A stretch of 64,000 nucleotides of DNA from Dyella monticola (GTDB lineage Bacteria > Pseudomonadota > Gammaproteobacteria > Xanthomonadales > Rhodanobacteraceae), in the NCBI RefSeq assembly GCF_003363155.1, contig NZ_QRBE01000002.1:143795-207794 (forward strand), in the 5' to 3' direction. A model generated the notes under the pieces. That model was not told the origin of the DNA, did no database searches, and worked only from the letters and a program-made list of their open reading frames with translations. How positions within the stretch are numbered: the stretch's first letter is position 1; the number at the start of each line of letters is the position of its first letter. Of this stretch, positions 35,339 through 44,335 are shown one piece after another. The translations under genes and the position numbers were made by a program.

Positions 35339-35947
35339 ATGAAGAAGCCATCCTTTACACGGCGTCGCGCATCACGTGAGTCCTTTTCATTTCCTGCCCA
35401 CGGACTGTTCGTAGGCATCTATGGAACTATCGTCGGCGCGATGATCGCGTTGAACATGGTCACCGGCTATCACGACGGTTGGAGGTGGGGATGGCGCGGC
35501 TTCCTGATGTTCGGGCCGTTCTGGCTTTTTGCTGTCGTTTTCGCGCTGCTCGGGCGGTGCAGTATCGTCATTGACGACATGGCCATTGCCAAGCATCTCT
35601 TCGGATACACCTGGGAGAAAATTCGTTGGGACGAACTGGGCTGCGCCAAGGTGCGCTCAGTACGCACGCGAATGGGAACGCTCACGGTATTCGTGCTTGA
35701 AAAGAAGGCTGTGATAGCGACGTCCAAGAAAAGACGCCTATGGTTTACCGATGAAGTGGACATGCTCGGCAACCTGATCGGGAAAATCAATCGCGCGCTT
35801 CTCCAAAGCCGCATCCCTGTTTATGACGAACGCTTTGGCAAAACCATCGAGTTACGCCAGTTGCCTGCAATAATCGAGCCCGCTCGTCATGAGCTTGAGG
35901 CCACCCTGCGAACTAAGGCCGCGAGGCGACAGCCCCATGAGCGTTAA
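35339..35947 (+). CDS. Membrane protein with PH-like cytoplasmic domain
   Basis: A 202-residue protein. Two hydrophobic segments near the N-terminus (GLFVGIYGTIVGAMIALNMV and FLMFGPFWLFAVVFALLG) form a hairpin. A soluble domain follows with strands such as CSIVIDDMAIAKHLFGYTW and AKVRSVRTRMGTLTVFVLE, ending in a helix. This arrangement resembles small bacterial membrane proteins with a PH-like domain; function unknown. It is isolated between the hairpin element and the convergent gene at 36192. Start ATG 35339. Confidence 0.65.
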   Translation: MKKPSFTRRRASRESFSFPAHGLFVGIYGTIVGAMIALNMVTGYHDGWRWGWRGFLMFGPFWLFAVVFALLGRCSIVIDDMAIAKHLFGYTWEKIRWDELGCAKVRSVRTRMGTLTVFVLEKKAVIATSKKRRLWFTDEVDMLGNLIGKINRALLQSRIPVYDERFGKTIELRQLPAIIEPARHELEATLRTKAARRQPHER

Positions 35948-36191
35948 GCATCGAGCGTAGATTTTGTCTGCCGATACCAGGTTGGAATTAATACCTTTGC
36001 GCGCCGCGATTTTAGACACAGATTTAGGATTAAATTTCATCCCTCAAATATGTGCCCGTGGCAATGCATGCCATTAATTTTATGAGCTATTTAATGGAAG
36101 CGTATTTGCGCAGAAGGAAGACCGCACGCGCCTGAACCGGTTTTCCGATCAAGCCCGCCAAGAGCTGCCTGAATACACAGAGGCGCCATGT
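35948..36191. other. Intergenic region between convergent genes
   Basis: 244 bp between two convergent genes; AT-rich from 35990 to 36110. No clear terminator hairpin or small gene was found. Confidence 0.5.
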
Positions 36192-37241
36192 CTATTTGGC
36201 CAACTTGAGGGTTTTCATCAACGATGTGAGACGCATGACAAACATGCTGCCTTGTGTCTTTGCGGGGTTCGGCTGGGAGTACTTGAACTCCCGGTTCGGC
36301 AGCTGCTGCACTTCATGCCCAGGATCATCGGGATTGAATCCACGGCCCGCCCCCAAATGCTGGTTGAACTTGCCGCTCGATTTGAACATGTAGCGGTAAG
36401 CGCCCGTAAGCGTAAACTGGCTGGATTTTTGCGTGAAATTAAGCTTGGGCTGGTGCACATGATGAAGCGCCGAATAATCTTGACCCGGCGCTCCGTGAAG
36501 CTGCATCAACGCATCACGGTAAAACGCCCTGGCCGGATGGGCGACATCTCCTTCGATGCGCGCGCGTTGAGTGCTGTCTGGCTCCGTATCCATTTCCTTT
36601 TGCCTGCTGCCATAGGTAGGGCTAAAGGATGCAAAGTTGGAAGCCGCCTTGGATGCGTGCATGCGCGGGTTATCGATGGCGATCGCCAGCCCTTCGTCAT
36701 AAGCCTGCTGGGCATTATGTGGATTGCGCCGCTTGATCGATTCGCCGGATGCAATGTGGTCGTTATTGGCCTCCCAGGCGCCCTGGGCCTTCGGTAACAC
36801 AGGAAATCTGCTGTGGCCGATGGCCACGGGTGCCGCATACGTGCCTACATCCATAGGTTCAAGCGGCCCAGCAACGCGATCGGCGCGCCGGCGATCAATC
36901 AATTCGCCCTTGGCAAACCGATCTTTCATGGCGTCGTTTTCACCCTTCCAAGTGCCAAACCCCATGTTCCACGAGTTGTTCTTCAGGGGCCGCCCGAGGT
37001 TGTGCACCTGGGTCTTGTCGAACTCATAAAAATCGCCGGCATGGTATGCGTAATTCTTACCGGTATTGGGGTCAGTCACTTTATTACTGAAGGTTCGCTT
37101 GCCGGCGTTCTTCCAGGCCGCGAAATCCTGGACGTTCATGGTTACGTAGCGACCCTTATTCTGGTACGCCGCGAAATAGCTGTCCTTCTGATACTGATGG
37201 ACCTTGCCGCGTCCATCCATGCGAAAACTGACTTCCGGCAT
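36192..37241 (-). CDS. Possible secreted nuclease toxin (DHI(P/A)S...H...TYG pattern)
   Basis: A 349-residue protein. ATG 37241 is chosen because GGAGGAAG lies eight bases before it; the frame is open a further 90 codons upstream without protein-like sequence. The first 140 residues are aromatic and charged (KGRYVTMNVQDFAAWKNAGK; HNLGRPLKNNSWNMGFGTWK). The middle has WEANNDHIASGESIKRR, then MHASKA and SFSPTYGSRQK. A (N)DHIPS...H...TYG spacing is found in some polymorphic-toxin nuclease domains delivered by secretion systems; that assignment is inference. No immunity gene is identifiable downstream. Confidence 0.45.
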   Translation of the reverse strand: MPEVSFRMDGRGKVHQYQKDSYFAAYQNKGRYVTMNVQDFAAWKNAGKRTFSNKVTDPNTGKNYAYHAGDFYEFDKTQVHNLGRPLKNNSWNMGFGTWKGENDAMKDRFAKGELIDRRRADRVAGPLEPMDVGTYAAPVAIGHSRFPVLPKAQGAWEANNDHIASGESIKRRNPHNAQQAYDEGLAIAIDNPRMHASKAASNFASFSPTYGSRQKEMDTEPDSTQRARIEGDVAHPARAFYRDALMQLHGAPGQDYSALHHVHQPKLNFTQKSSQFTLTGAYRYMFKSSGKFNQHLGAGRGFNPDDPGHEVQQLPNREFKYSQPNPAKTQGSMFVMRLTSLMKTLKLAK

Positions 37242-37932
37242 CTCGACTTCCTCCGGGCTGACGGCCGCGACGCAATACGCCCCATGGCCGCCTTCATCTA
37301 AAGCGCTACATCGCCTGAAAGCATCAAAACCTAGATCCCCTTTCCACACGCACTTGGCGTATCGAACACGCCATCCTGCTTGAAAGCGCATGAGCGAAGG
37401 CGTCTCCAAGATAGTAGAACCATGCCACCACCGCCGCAATGCCAGCGCCCAGAAGCTCGAAGGCATCGTGCCCAAACGCGCCCCTCGCCCTGTCGAGGTG
37501 GCTGAAGCCATTCAATCGGTGCTTCCAGTGGAATTGGAAGCGACGACACTCATTCAACGCACACGTTAAAGAACTCACTACTGCGGATGCGTAGACCATG
37601 GGAAACTTGTTTTCGCTTTCAATACACGAGTAAGAGCATGGACTTCTCGAAATCCATGTATTCGGTTTGGTTCGCTGGTGGATTCAAGCGCTTCAACACG
37701 ACTGCTCGGGTGCACTCCCATAGGGCTAATAGCGGGGGCAGCATAAGATGTTCTGATCGGTTTTGGCTGGAATTTCTCTAGCTAGCGCTCCATCCGCTAC
37801 ATTTCTTCTTGACAGCGTGTGCTGCGCATCGGGAAACTAATCAAAGCAGTCATGAAGTTGCGCCTTTATCCTTACGCGCAGCGGGCCAGGGAAAGGGCCA
37901 AGGGGAAGGATCGAATAATCAGGGGGAATACG
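37242..37932. other. Stretch without a confident gene
   Basis: About 690 bp. Frames on both strands run through it but have neither ribosome binding sites nor recognisable motifs. It should hold the promoters for the minus-strand gene ending at 37241 and the lipoprotein gene at 37933. Confidence 0.5.
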
Positions 37933-38511
37933 ATGTCGCTACGTGGATTGTGGCTCTTGTCGCTTGTCGTGGTGCTCAGCGCATGCGCCACCGACAAGAA
38001 TGTGACTGACTCAGCACAGTTGCCTCCGGGGACTGGCATCATGGTCGCCAACGTCCTGGTCAGATCGGTCGGCGGCGTGGCGTATCCGCCTGTCACCATC
38101 AACTTCGACAAAATGCATGGCTTGTCTCCGTCAAAGGTTGTTGCGCTGCCCTTGCGGAACAACCTCATCGTGATGCAACTCCCTGCGGGAGAGTACAGCT
38201 GGACCAGCGTCAAAATAGGTGACTTAACCGGCTCAACCTCTTATGGCATGCCCTTCACCATCGAAGCAGGAAAGATCAATTACGTCGGCGACGTTTTGCT
38301 GCTGCTCGATAGTTTCCACAAGAAGGTGTCTCAAGGGGGCCTGGCCCAGCCCACCTACAATATCTTTGTAAAAGACCTCTCGGCACATACGCTCCCTGTC
38401 GCAGCGTCCACCTATCCGGAACTGTGGCGCGCCTATCCCGTCGTAACTCACCTGACGCAGGATTTTCGGCACAAAGAGCCAACCGCTCCCCTCAGGATAG
38501 TGGGTGAATAA
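37933..38511 (+). CDS. Lipoprotein of unknown function
   Basis: A 192-residue protein with a lipoprotein signal peptide: MSLRGLWLLSLVVVLSAC, with the lipobox LSAC and Cys18 as the lipidation site. The mature part is beta-rich (VLVRSVGGVAYPPVTINFDK; LIVMQLPAGEYSWTSVKIGD; PFTIEAGKINYVGDVLLLLD), resembling small envelope proteins of the DUF2846-like type. ATG 37933 has AGGGGG seven bases before it; the frame extends upstream to 37819 but without lipobox spacing. No Asp at +2, so sorting to the outer membrane is expected. Confidence 0.82.
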   Translation: MSLRGLWLLSLVVVLSACATDKNVTDSAQLPPGTGIMVANVLVRSVGGVAYPPVTINFDKMHGLSPSKVVALPLRNNLIVMQLPAGEYSWTSVKIGDLTGSTSYGMPFTIEAGKINYVGDVLLLLDSFHKKVSQGGLAQPTYNIFVKDLSAHTLPVAASTYPELWRAYPVVTHLTQDFRHKEPTAPLRIVGE

Positions 38512-38686
38512 ATCCCTTTCTCCACAATAAAGAAGCAAGGGAACCGCATTTTAGTAAGGCTGCACGCGGGGTATGCCTGCATCGATCGCCTCTTGGGCGA
38601 TATCCCGTATCGGACGATGCAGGTTAGGTCTCAGCACGTGCGACTCACGGATGCTTTAATCGGCATCCAAATTTTGAGACGCACCG

Positions 38687-39157
38687 ATGGATACCCTGCG
38701 CACGCCGACTTCCAGCCCCATCGCCCTGACGGCGACCCGCTTCGCTTGCGATGCGCTTCGCGCATGGTTTCGACCCAAGACAGGGGTCATGATCGTGCTT
38801 ATGGGCATCAGCGCCACAGCACTGTGTGCCACCCACCCTGCGAGCCCGCTGTTTGGAGGCATCCTCCACGCGCGAGGCCCTCATGGTGTTTACACCGAAA
38901 TCCGGTTCGAGCCGCATCGACTGATAGCGCGGGTGCATGAGCCTCACATGTGCGTCTTGCATGCGCACCTTGTGCACGGAGATCCGCATACCAGCCGTTA
39001 TGCCATCGAGCCACCTCAGGGTGGACGCTTCTGCGATGAACTGGTCGATGGGGAAATCCTGATCCATCCGCATACGCCGAATGACGTGATCGCCGAGTTC
39101 CGATCGGTGCGAATGGATTGGTCAGGTCGATTTCGCCGCCAAACTCAGGCCCACTGA
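38687..39157 (+). CDS. Putative exported protein, unknown function
   Basis: A 156-residue protein. A hydrophobic segment at about 33-48 (GVMIVLMGISATALC) could be a long signal or anchor. The rest has strand-like segments (GGILHARGPHGVYTEIRFEP; LIARVHEPHMCVLHAHL) and a His-rich character. The ribosome binding site before ATG 38687 is poor, and the reverse strand is also open here. It is therefore only a moderately supported gene. Confidence 0.4.
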   Translation: MDTLRTPTSSPIALTATRFACDALRAWFRPKTGVMIVLMGISATALCATHPASPLFGGILHARGPHGVYTEIRFEPHRLIARVHEPHMCVLHAHLVHGDPHTSRYAIEPPQGGRFCDELVDGEILIHPHTPNDVIAEFRSVRMDWSGRFRRQTQAH

Positions 39158-39592
39158 TTGCTTATCGAAAGAGCACATACGCGACCATCCCCGATAACAC
39201 AGCTTAATTACCCCGCTCTCGCACTATTCGACAAAGTGCTTCATTTCTTATGTGAGACCACCGACAACAATCGCGGTAGCTCGGGAATCTACGAAGTCGA
39301 AAGCCCAGCGGCGGATTCATTAACTTTCCTGCGGCCGTCTATCCGTCCTCACGCTTTGCGCGTGTAGCCAGTCTGACACGCAAAGGCGTGGAAGCAGGCT
39401 TGTCATTCGCCTTAACTATTGCGTGATACGAAAATCATCTAAATATGCTTTTTTACGTTTTGTCGTGCATAAATCGTTAGCTTGAGCTCCCGAGTGCATA
39501 AGGACGTGCGTTTTAGTCGCTTCGATCTAGCGGATATTTAACGACGCATATGGTTCGCTTGGGTCGGAGTACGCCAACACCAGGGGTTACCG
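39158..39592. other. AT-rich intergenic region
   Basis: 435 bp, noticeably AT-rich around 39400-39480. No gene seen. Probably contains the promoter of the cysteine-dioxygenase/flavoprotein pair. Confidence 0.5.
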
Positions 39593-40180
39593 ATGTACGA
39601 CGCACTCACACCCTCCATTCGCGCATGGAGCAAACGGATTCTGCAGACGATCGATGCGTGCGTGCGTGACCACAAGCAGGTTGACGTAGACAACGTTGTT
39701 AGCGCCCTTTCGTCCGTCGCGACCTGGCCAGGCTGCCCACAGTCCGGCATGCTTTTTTCTGCACCCATAACGCCAGCGTATCGCCGCATTCCGCTTGGCG
39801 TTGGTACAGCGCGCAATTATGAAGCGTTGTTGATTTTATGGCCTCCTGGGCATGCAACGCCCCTTCACGACCATGACGGCTTGTGGGGAATGGAATTCGT
39901 ACTTGACGGTGTGTTGGAAGTGGAATCTTTCCAGCTTTGTCCGCAACCTCCGGTCCATTTGGAGCACGATCATAGCCTGGTCGTTGGCGTAGGTGATCAC
40001 ATTGCGTTTTCCCAAGCGGACTATGCACACCGATGCCGCAACCTCTCCAAGACCCGCCAAGCGCTTTCGCTGCACGTGTATGGTGGCGAATTAAATTGCT
40101 ATCGCAGCTTCACTCACGACGACGGACAATGGTTTTCCGAATTTCATCGAACCACGCGCGATGAAGCGACATCTACGTAA
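39593..40180 (+). CDS. Cysteine dioxygenase-family (cupin) protein
   Basis: A 195-residue cupin of the cysteine dioxygenase type I family. The Fe(II) ligands are His92 and His94 in ATPLHDHDGLWGMEFVLDG and His146 in DYAHRCRNLS. Tyr163 in SLHVYGGELN matches the conserved active-site Tyr. Members oxidise thiols such as cysteine or 3-mercaptopropionate to sulfinates. The Cys that forms the thioether with Tyr in animal enzymes is absent, as is usual in bacteria. It sits 41 bp before the flavoprotein gene on the same strand, suggesting a two-gene operon acting on one sulfur-containing substrate. Confidence 0.85.
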   Translation: MYDALTPSIRAWSKRILQTIDACVRDHKQVDVDNVVSALSSVATWPGCPQSGMLFSAPITPAYRRIPLGVGTARNYEALLILWPPGHATPLHDHDGLWGMEFVLDGVLEVESFQLCPQPPVHLEHDHSLVVGVGDHIAFSQADYAHRCRNLSKTRQALSLHVYGGELNCYRSFTHDDGQWFSEFHRTTRDEATST

Positions 40181-40221
40181 GTACTCTGCTGTAACCTTCG
40201 CTCCCCCAAAAGGTCCTCACT

Positions 40222-41619
40222 ATGTCAGACATCGCAATCATCGGCGGCGGCGCGGCGGGAGCGGCATTGTTCGGCGCGATCCTTTCACGGGATGCATCCA
40301 AGACCGTGCACTGGGTGACGGGGAACGCGCCTCATATTGGACGGGGTGTCGCCTACAGCACCTCGCACGATCGCCATCTGTTGAATGTACGCGCCAGTGG
40401 CATGGGTCTTTATTTGGATGCCGACGAGGACTTCATTGGCTATAGCACTCGACGTCGCCCAATGTCCAAGCCTACCGACTTTCTGCCGCGCCACCTGTTT
40501 GGCGAATATATCGAGTCGCAATTGGCCAAACGCATACGCAATGCAGAATGCAGTGGCCGGCGCTTCGCTATCGCTCCCACCATCGCATCAGGCATCAAGG
40601 CTTCGTTCAACGGCTATGAGATCGCGCTTGACAACGGTGGAACCGTAACGACTGAACGAGTCGTTCTGGCGTTGGGTGCCCTTTCACCGCGTCCATTGCG
40701 GACCGTTTCTACGCGCGCGCTTGGCAGCGGCGCGTATGTGCTGGATCCCTGGATGCTTGCTTCGCGGCCGATCCAACCGCGTAGGCTCATTGTGATCGGC
40801 ACCGGGCTCACTGCCATCGACACCTTGATTTCGGCCGCCATCCGTTGGCCGGACATTGAGCTCATTGCTATTTCCCGCCATGGCTTGCTGCCGTTCGTGC
40901 ATCCGGCGCTTCCCATTGATCCGTTCCCGCAGCAGGCTGAACTCAACGCCAGGCTTCTGAGATGTGGTGGCCCGACGCGTGCCTTCGCTGAAATCCGACG
41001 TACGTTCCGCGAACACCAGCACATCGATTGGCGCAGCGTGATTGACGGCATGCGCCCTATCAACGCGAAACTATGGCAGGACTTTACGCCGCGTCAACGC
41101 AAGCAGTTTCTGCGCCATGCACGATGGGTGTGGGAATCGGCGCGTCATCGCCTCGCCCCCCAATCGGCCGAGGTCATCCAGCAGCTGCGCGATGAAGGGC
41201 GTTTACAGATACTCGCCGCTCGCGTGCTCGACGTCGATGGTGAAGGCCCGCTTGATGTTACGGTTCGGTCCCGCGCAAGCCAGAAGGTGACTACGCTTCA
41301 GTCGGATATCGTCGTACAGGCAACGGGCCTGGACACCGCTGTCGCTTTCGCCGAACACTCCCTGTTGTCAGGGCTACTGAAAGACGGCCTGGCAACAGCC
41401 GATCCGTTGCAGCTCGGTGTGCAGGCCCAGCCTGACGGACGCTTGATCAATGCCGCTGGCGAAGTGCAGCCTGGGCTATATGCCATCGGCTCGCTGCTTC
41501 GCGGCAATCTATGGGAATGCACGGCCATGCCGGAGATCCGCAGTGCCGCCGATGCCTTGGCAAACCAACTGAGCGTGTCGCGCGGCGAACCGGCTAAATC
41601 ATCCGCGCTGGTCGCATAG
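40222..41619 (+). CDS. FAD/NAD(P)-binding oxidoreductase
   Basis: A 465-residue flavoprotein. The N-terminal Rossmann motif IIGGGAAGAALFGAILS (residues 5-21) binds FAD. GRGVAYSTSHDRHLLNVRAS follows, the typical segment of the PF13454-type FAD-NAD(P)-binding family. VERVVLALG-like and VIGTGLTAIDTLISA give the second nucleotide-binding site, and the C-terminal YAIGSLLRGNLWECTAMPEI region closes the FAD site. The substrate is unknown. It follows the cysteine dioxygenase-like gene, so a joint role in oxidising a thiol metabolite is possible. Confidence 0.87.
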   Translation: MSDIAIIGGGAAGAALFGAILSRDASKTVHWVTGNAPHIGRGVAYSTSHDRHLLNVRASGMGLYLDADEDFIGYSTRRRPMSKPTDFLPRHLFGEYIESQLAKRIRNAECSGRRFAIAPTIASGIKASFNGYEIALDNGGTVTTERVVLALGALSPRPLRTVSTRALGSGAYVLDPWMLASRPIQPRRLIVIGTGLTAIDTLISAAIRWPDIELIAISRHGLLPFVHPALPIDPFPQQAELNARLLRCGGPTRAFAEIRRTFREHQHIDWRSVIDGMRPINAKLWQDFTPRQRKQFLRHARWVWESARHRLAPQSAEVIQQLRDEGRLQILAARVLDVDGEGPLDVTVRSRASQKVTTLQSDIVVQATGLDTAVAFAEHSLLSGLLKDGLATADPLQLGVQAQPDGRLINAAGEVQPGLYAIGSLLRGNLWECTAMPEIRSAADALANQLSVSRGEPAKSSALVA

Positions 41620-41698
41620 CTGACGGGCGAGTCGTCCTCGAAAGCCCGTACCATCGGCGCGCATCCGGAAGACTGGATCACACTATTTCAGCCGCCGA

Positions 41699-42212
41699 CT
41701 ATCGTGTGGTGGCTGGCCGCCCCCACGACGATGGCGCATCGCCAAGACGGAACTGGAGTGTCCCGCCGTTCCTCACCTGGTTGAAATCGATCCACGTCGA
41801 CGTCAACGCGGCGCCATTGAGTGCAACGTCCTGGACGTAGGTCGAACCGGCATGGCTGGCGTCGATCTTAAGGGTTTTGCCATCAGCGAGTCGGATTGTC
41901 ACATGGCTAAAGAGCGGGCTTGACAGCGTGAAGCCTGGGACGGCGGGCACTTCCGGATACAGTCCAAGTGCCGCCCACACAAACCAACCGGACGTGGCGC
42001 CTTCGTCCCAGATCTTCCGGTGACGACTCGGTCTGCGCGATGGCAGGGACGAGGGGCGGCACCTGGTCCGTACCAATCATCGGATCGACGTACTGCGTCA
42101 GCGCCATATCCCGCTCGCCGCTCGGGATATGGCCAGACGGATTGCTGACACATCCCGCGCTCAATAGCGCGACCATCACGGTGCCACGCACCCAGCATGT
42201 ACGTTTCGTCAC
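41699..42212 (-). pseudogene. GH92 alpha-mannosidase, internally deleted and frameshifted
   Basis: The 5' part (from ATG 42212) encodes a lipoprotein signal (VMVALLSAGC) and the GH92 N-terminal signature QYVDPMIGTD. Immediately after GTD (near 42062) the sequence jumps to the family C-terminus in another frame: ATSGWFVWAALGLYP, LSSPLFSHVTIRL and NGGTLQFRLGDAPSSWG. A full GH92 enzyme is about 750 residues; some 600 codons are missing. The end of the window contains the C-terminus of a different, apparently intact GH92 gene (63471-64000), which supports the alignment. Confidence 0.85.
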
Positions 42213-42335
42213 TTGGAGTCTCTTCGTGTTGAGGCGGCCGCTACAGCGCGGACACTTGCCTCATTTGAACACCGCTGCAAGGTTTGTAGCCATCCAGAAT
42301 CCATTCGCGCCCCTGCCCTGGCGAAGCCATCGCAA

Positions 42336-43322
42336 TCAAGACTTCCATTCTTCCGTGTAGGCAAAGCGCGTGGGCCGCAGCGACATATATTGCACGACGC
42401 GTGGTCGTTGCGCACGGTTTGGACTGCTGCCATGCGGCAACAGGTGATGCCAGATGATCATGTCGCCGCGCTTTGCGGCAATCGGTTTCATCGTCAAGGT
42501 GCGCCGCGCATGATTCTGCACATTCACGTCTGAGGGAACGCTTTTTAGCCACTGCTTCAGCGCGCGATGAAAGCCCGGCACGCAGCTGAATGCCCCCTGG
42601 TCCTCCGCAACGTCGGCGAGATACAGGATGCCTTGCAATTCAAAGCAGTGCGGCTCGGCGAGCGTGGCGTCCCAGTGCAAATGCGGTCCGGGAAATGGCC
42701 AGTTGTCGCGCTCCGGCGGATTGAATCCGCCTTGGTCGATGGTTACCCAAAGATCTTCGCGTCCCCACAGTTGGGCATGGGCCTTATGAATACGTGGCGC
42801 GCGACGATTGGCTACCAGCGCCGGGTGTCGCAGTAGCGGCACCCAGATGGAGTGCCCCAGCGATTGGCGATACCAGGACTCCGGGTCGTCGCGATCCATC
42901 CCTAAAAAATCGTAGATGGCCGTCTCTGCGATTTCCGCCGCTTGCGGACTGATCGCGTTACGCAGAATGACATAGCCATGCTCGTGCCAGTGGGCAAGCT
43001 CGTCGGCGGTCAACCCGTCGACATGCTCAAGATCGCCGACTTCGGCGCCGACGGCCTCGCCTGCGAGTGCACGCCGCAGGCGATCCAGCGAAGCTTCTTT
43101 CAGTTCGCCGCCATTGCGCTCGCATACCCAGGCTTCGAATTGCGCATAACTCGGCCGCTCCTGATGCAAATAGCGAAGCGTCTCCAGCACGTTAAGGCGC
43201 AAGCCAGCCAGCAACGTCTTCACGACATCCTGCGGCAGCCGCGCAGCAGATCCTGGCGCGCACTGGCAAGCCCAGTAAGTATGCAACTCCTTGATACCAA
43301 GGCTCGTCGCCGTCTCGACCAT
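42336..43322 (-). CDS. Phytanoyl-CoA dioxygenase (PhyH)-family oxygenase
   Basis: A 328-residue Fe(II)/2-oxoglutarate-dependent oxygenase. The N-terminal 95 residues are an additional helical region; the PhyH domain starts near EHVDGLTADELAHWHEHGYV. Metal ligands are His216 and Asp218 (HLHWDAT) and a distal His in IIWHHLLPHGSSPNR, with the following Arg (306 or 308) to hold 2-oxoglutarate. ATG 43322 is chosen because GGGGAG lies just before it; the frame opens 57 bases earlier. It hydroxylates an unknown substrate. Its stop is 123 bp from the GH92 pseudogene start. Confidence 0.88.
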   Translation of the reverse strand: MVETATSLGIKELHTYWACQCAPGSAARLPQDVVKTLLAGLRLNVLETLRYLHQERPSYAQFEAWVCERNGGELKEASLDRLRRALAGEAVGAEVGDLEHVDGLTADELAHWHEHGYVILRNAISPQAAEIAETAIYDFLGMDRDDPESWYRQSLGHSIWVPLLRHPALVANRRAPRIHKAHAQLWGREDLWVTIDQGGFNPPERDNWPFPGPHLHWDATLAEPHCFELQGILYLADVAEDQGAFSCVPGFHRALKQWLKSVPSDVNVQNHARRTLTMKPIAAKRGDMIIWHHLLPHGSSPNRAQRPRVVQYMSLRPTRFAYTEEWKS

Positions 43323-44335
43323 CGTGCTCCCCGCTGCTTCAATAGTTTTCCAGCCCCAGGCGTCTCGGCGGCGCCGCACGGAATCATGAGGCGTTTCGTG
43401 TCAGCGAGGAAGGGGCTGGCCTGCGAGCATCCCTCATGCATAACAACCGCCGGGTCGCGTTAATTTGCGTTCCAGATGCCGAAGTCGTAGCAAGGCCTCA
43501 AACAGCCATGTGCTCTGGCTCATGCTTTATCAGGGAGCGGGGCTGCAAGTACGGCGACGCAAGCGAAAGTAGGTGCCCTCGTCCGAACGTCAACCATCGT
43601 TTCGGCCCACAACAGCGAATGAAATGAGGTCAAAGGATTTCGTGTTTGCTCGTACGACCGAAGTGGTAGTGATAAAACCTTGCGGTCATGCGCGACCACT
43701 CCTCGTTGAAGTCCGCCTTGAATACTTCTCGCAACGGCTTGTTTAGCCCATCACGCCTCTGCGTCCCGGAGGCAACCCGCCCATTTGGAGATGGCGGTAC
43801 GCTTTTTCCTGCGATTCCAATGCGGAAAGCAGACTTTCAAGTTAGCCAACGCGGTCCACGCGCCCTCATTGTCATCGCACAATCTTCACATTTGTAGGCG
43901 GATAGTCCCTGCGGTCGTCCGCCGCTGCGCGGTTTGAGGCGACATACCGAAATCAGCGCTGGGGGGCACTGATGTCAGGGAAGACAGGGGATATAACGGT
44001 GCGTCGGTGCCTGTCCACAGCGACAGGTTTACCGATTTTTGGGTTCGGTAAACAGAATGCTGCTGCGTGGGTGGCATCGCCCTTCCTCTTATACGAGACA
44101 GACGTCTTTACGGCTGATAGCCGCTATCGCCGCTCTCCAGCAACGGCAGCCATCGTGGTGCACCGAATTGAACACGGTTCGGTTTCGCTTTGGCCTGGTT
44201 TCGCCTCTTGCTCTTCACCGATTCACATCACTGCGGCCAACCGCGCGTCGCTCGCGATGCGGACGAAGGCCTGTGCGCGGTCGCGCATAGCCAAGGCCAA
44301 GGTGATGCGCATATCCCTCAATGGAGTGACGCCGT
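43323..44335. other. Long upstream region of the Tc-toxin operon, with tandem hairpins
   Basis: About 1 kb without a convincing gene. Two adjacent perfect hairpins stand out: CCTGTC/GACAGG (44011-44028) and GTTTACCGA/TCGGTAAAC (44028-44053), which share one base. Neither is followed by a T-run. They lie about 285 bp before ATG 44336, which has a GGAG ribosome binding site, and could be a regulator binding site or part of a structured leader. Confidence 0.5.

Noticed and set aside
35061..35342. Short gene after the autotransporter
   Set aside because: The frame runs through the palindromic element and has no ribosome binding site.
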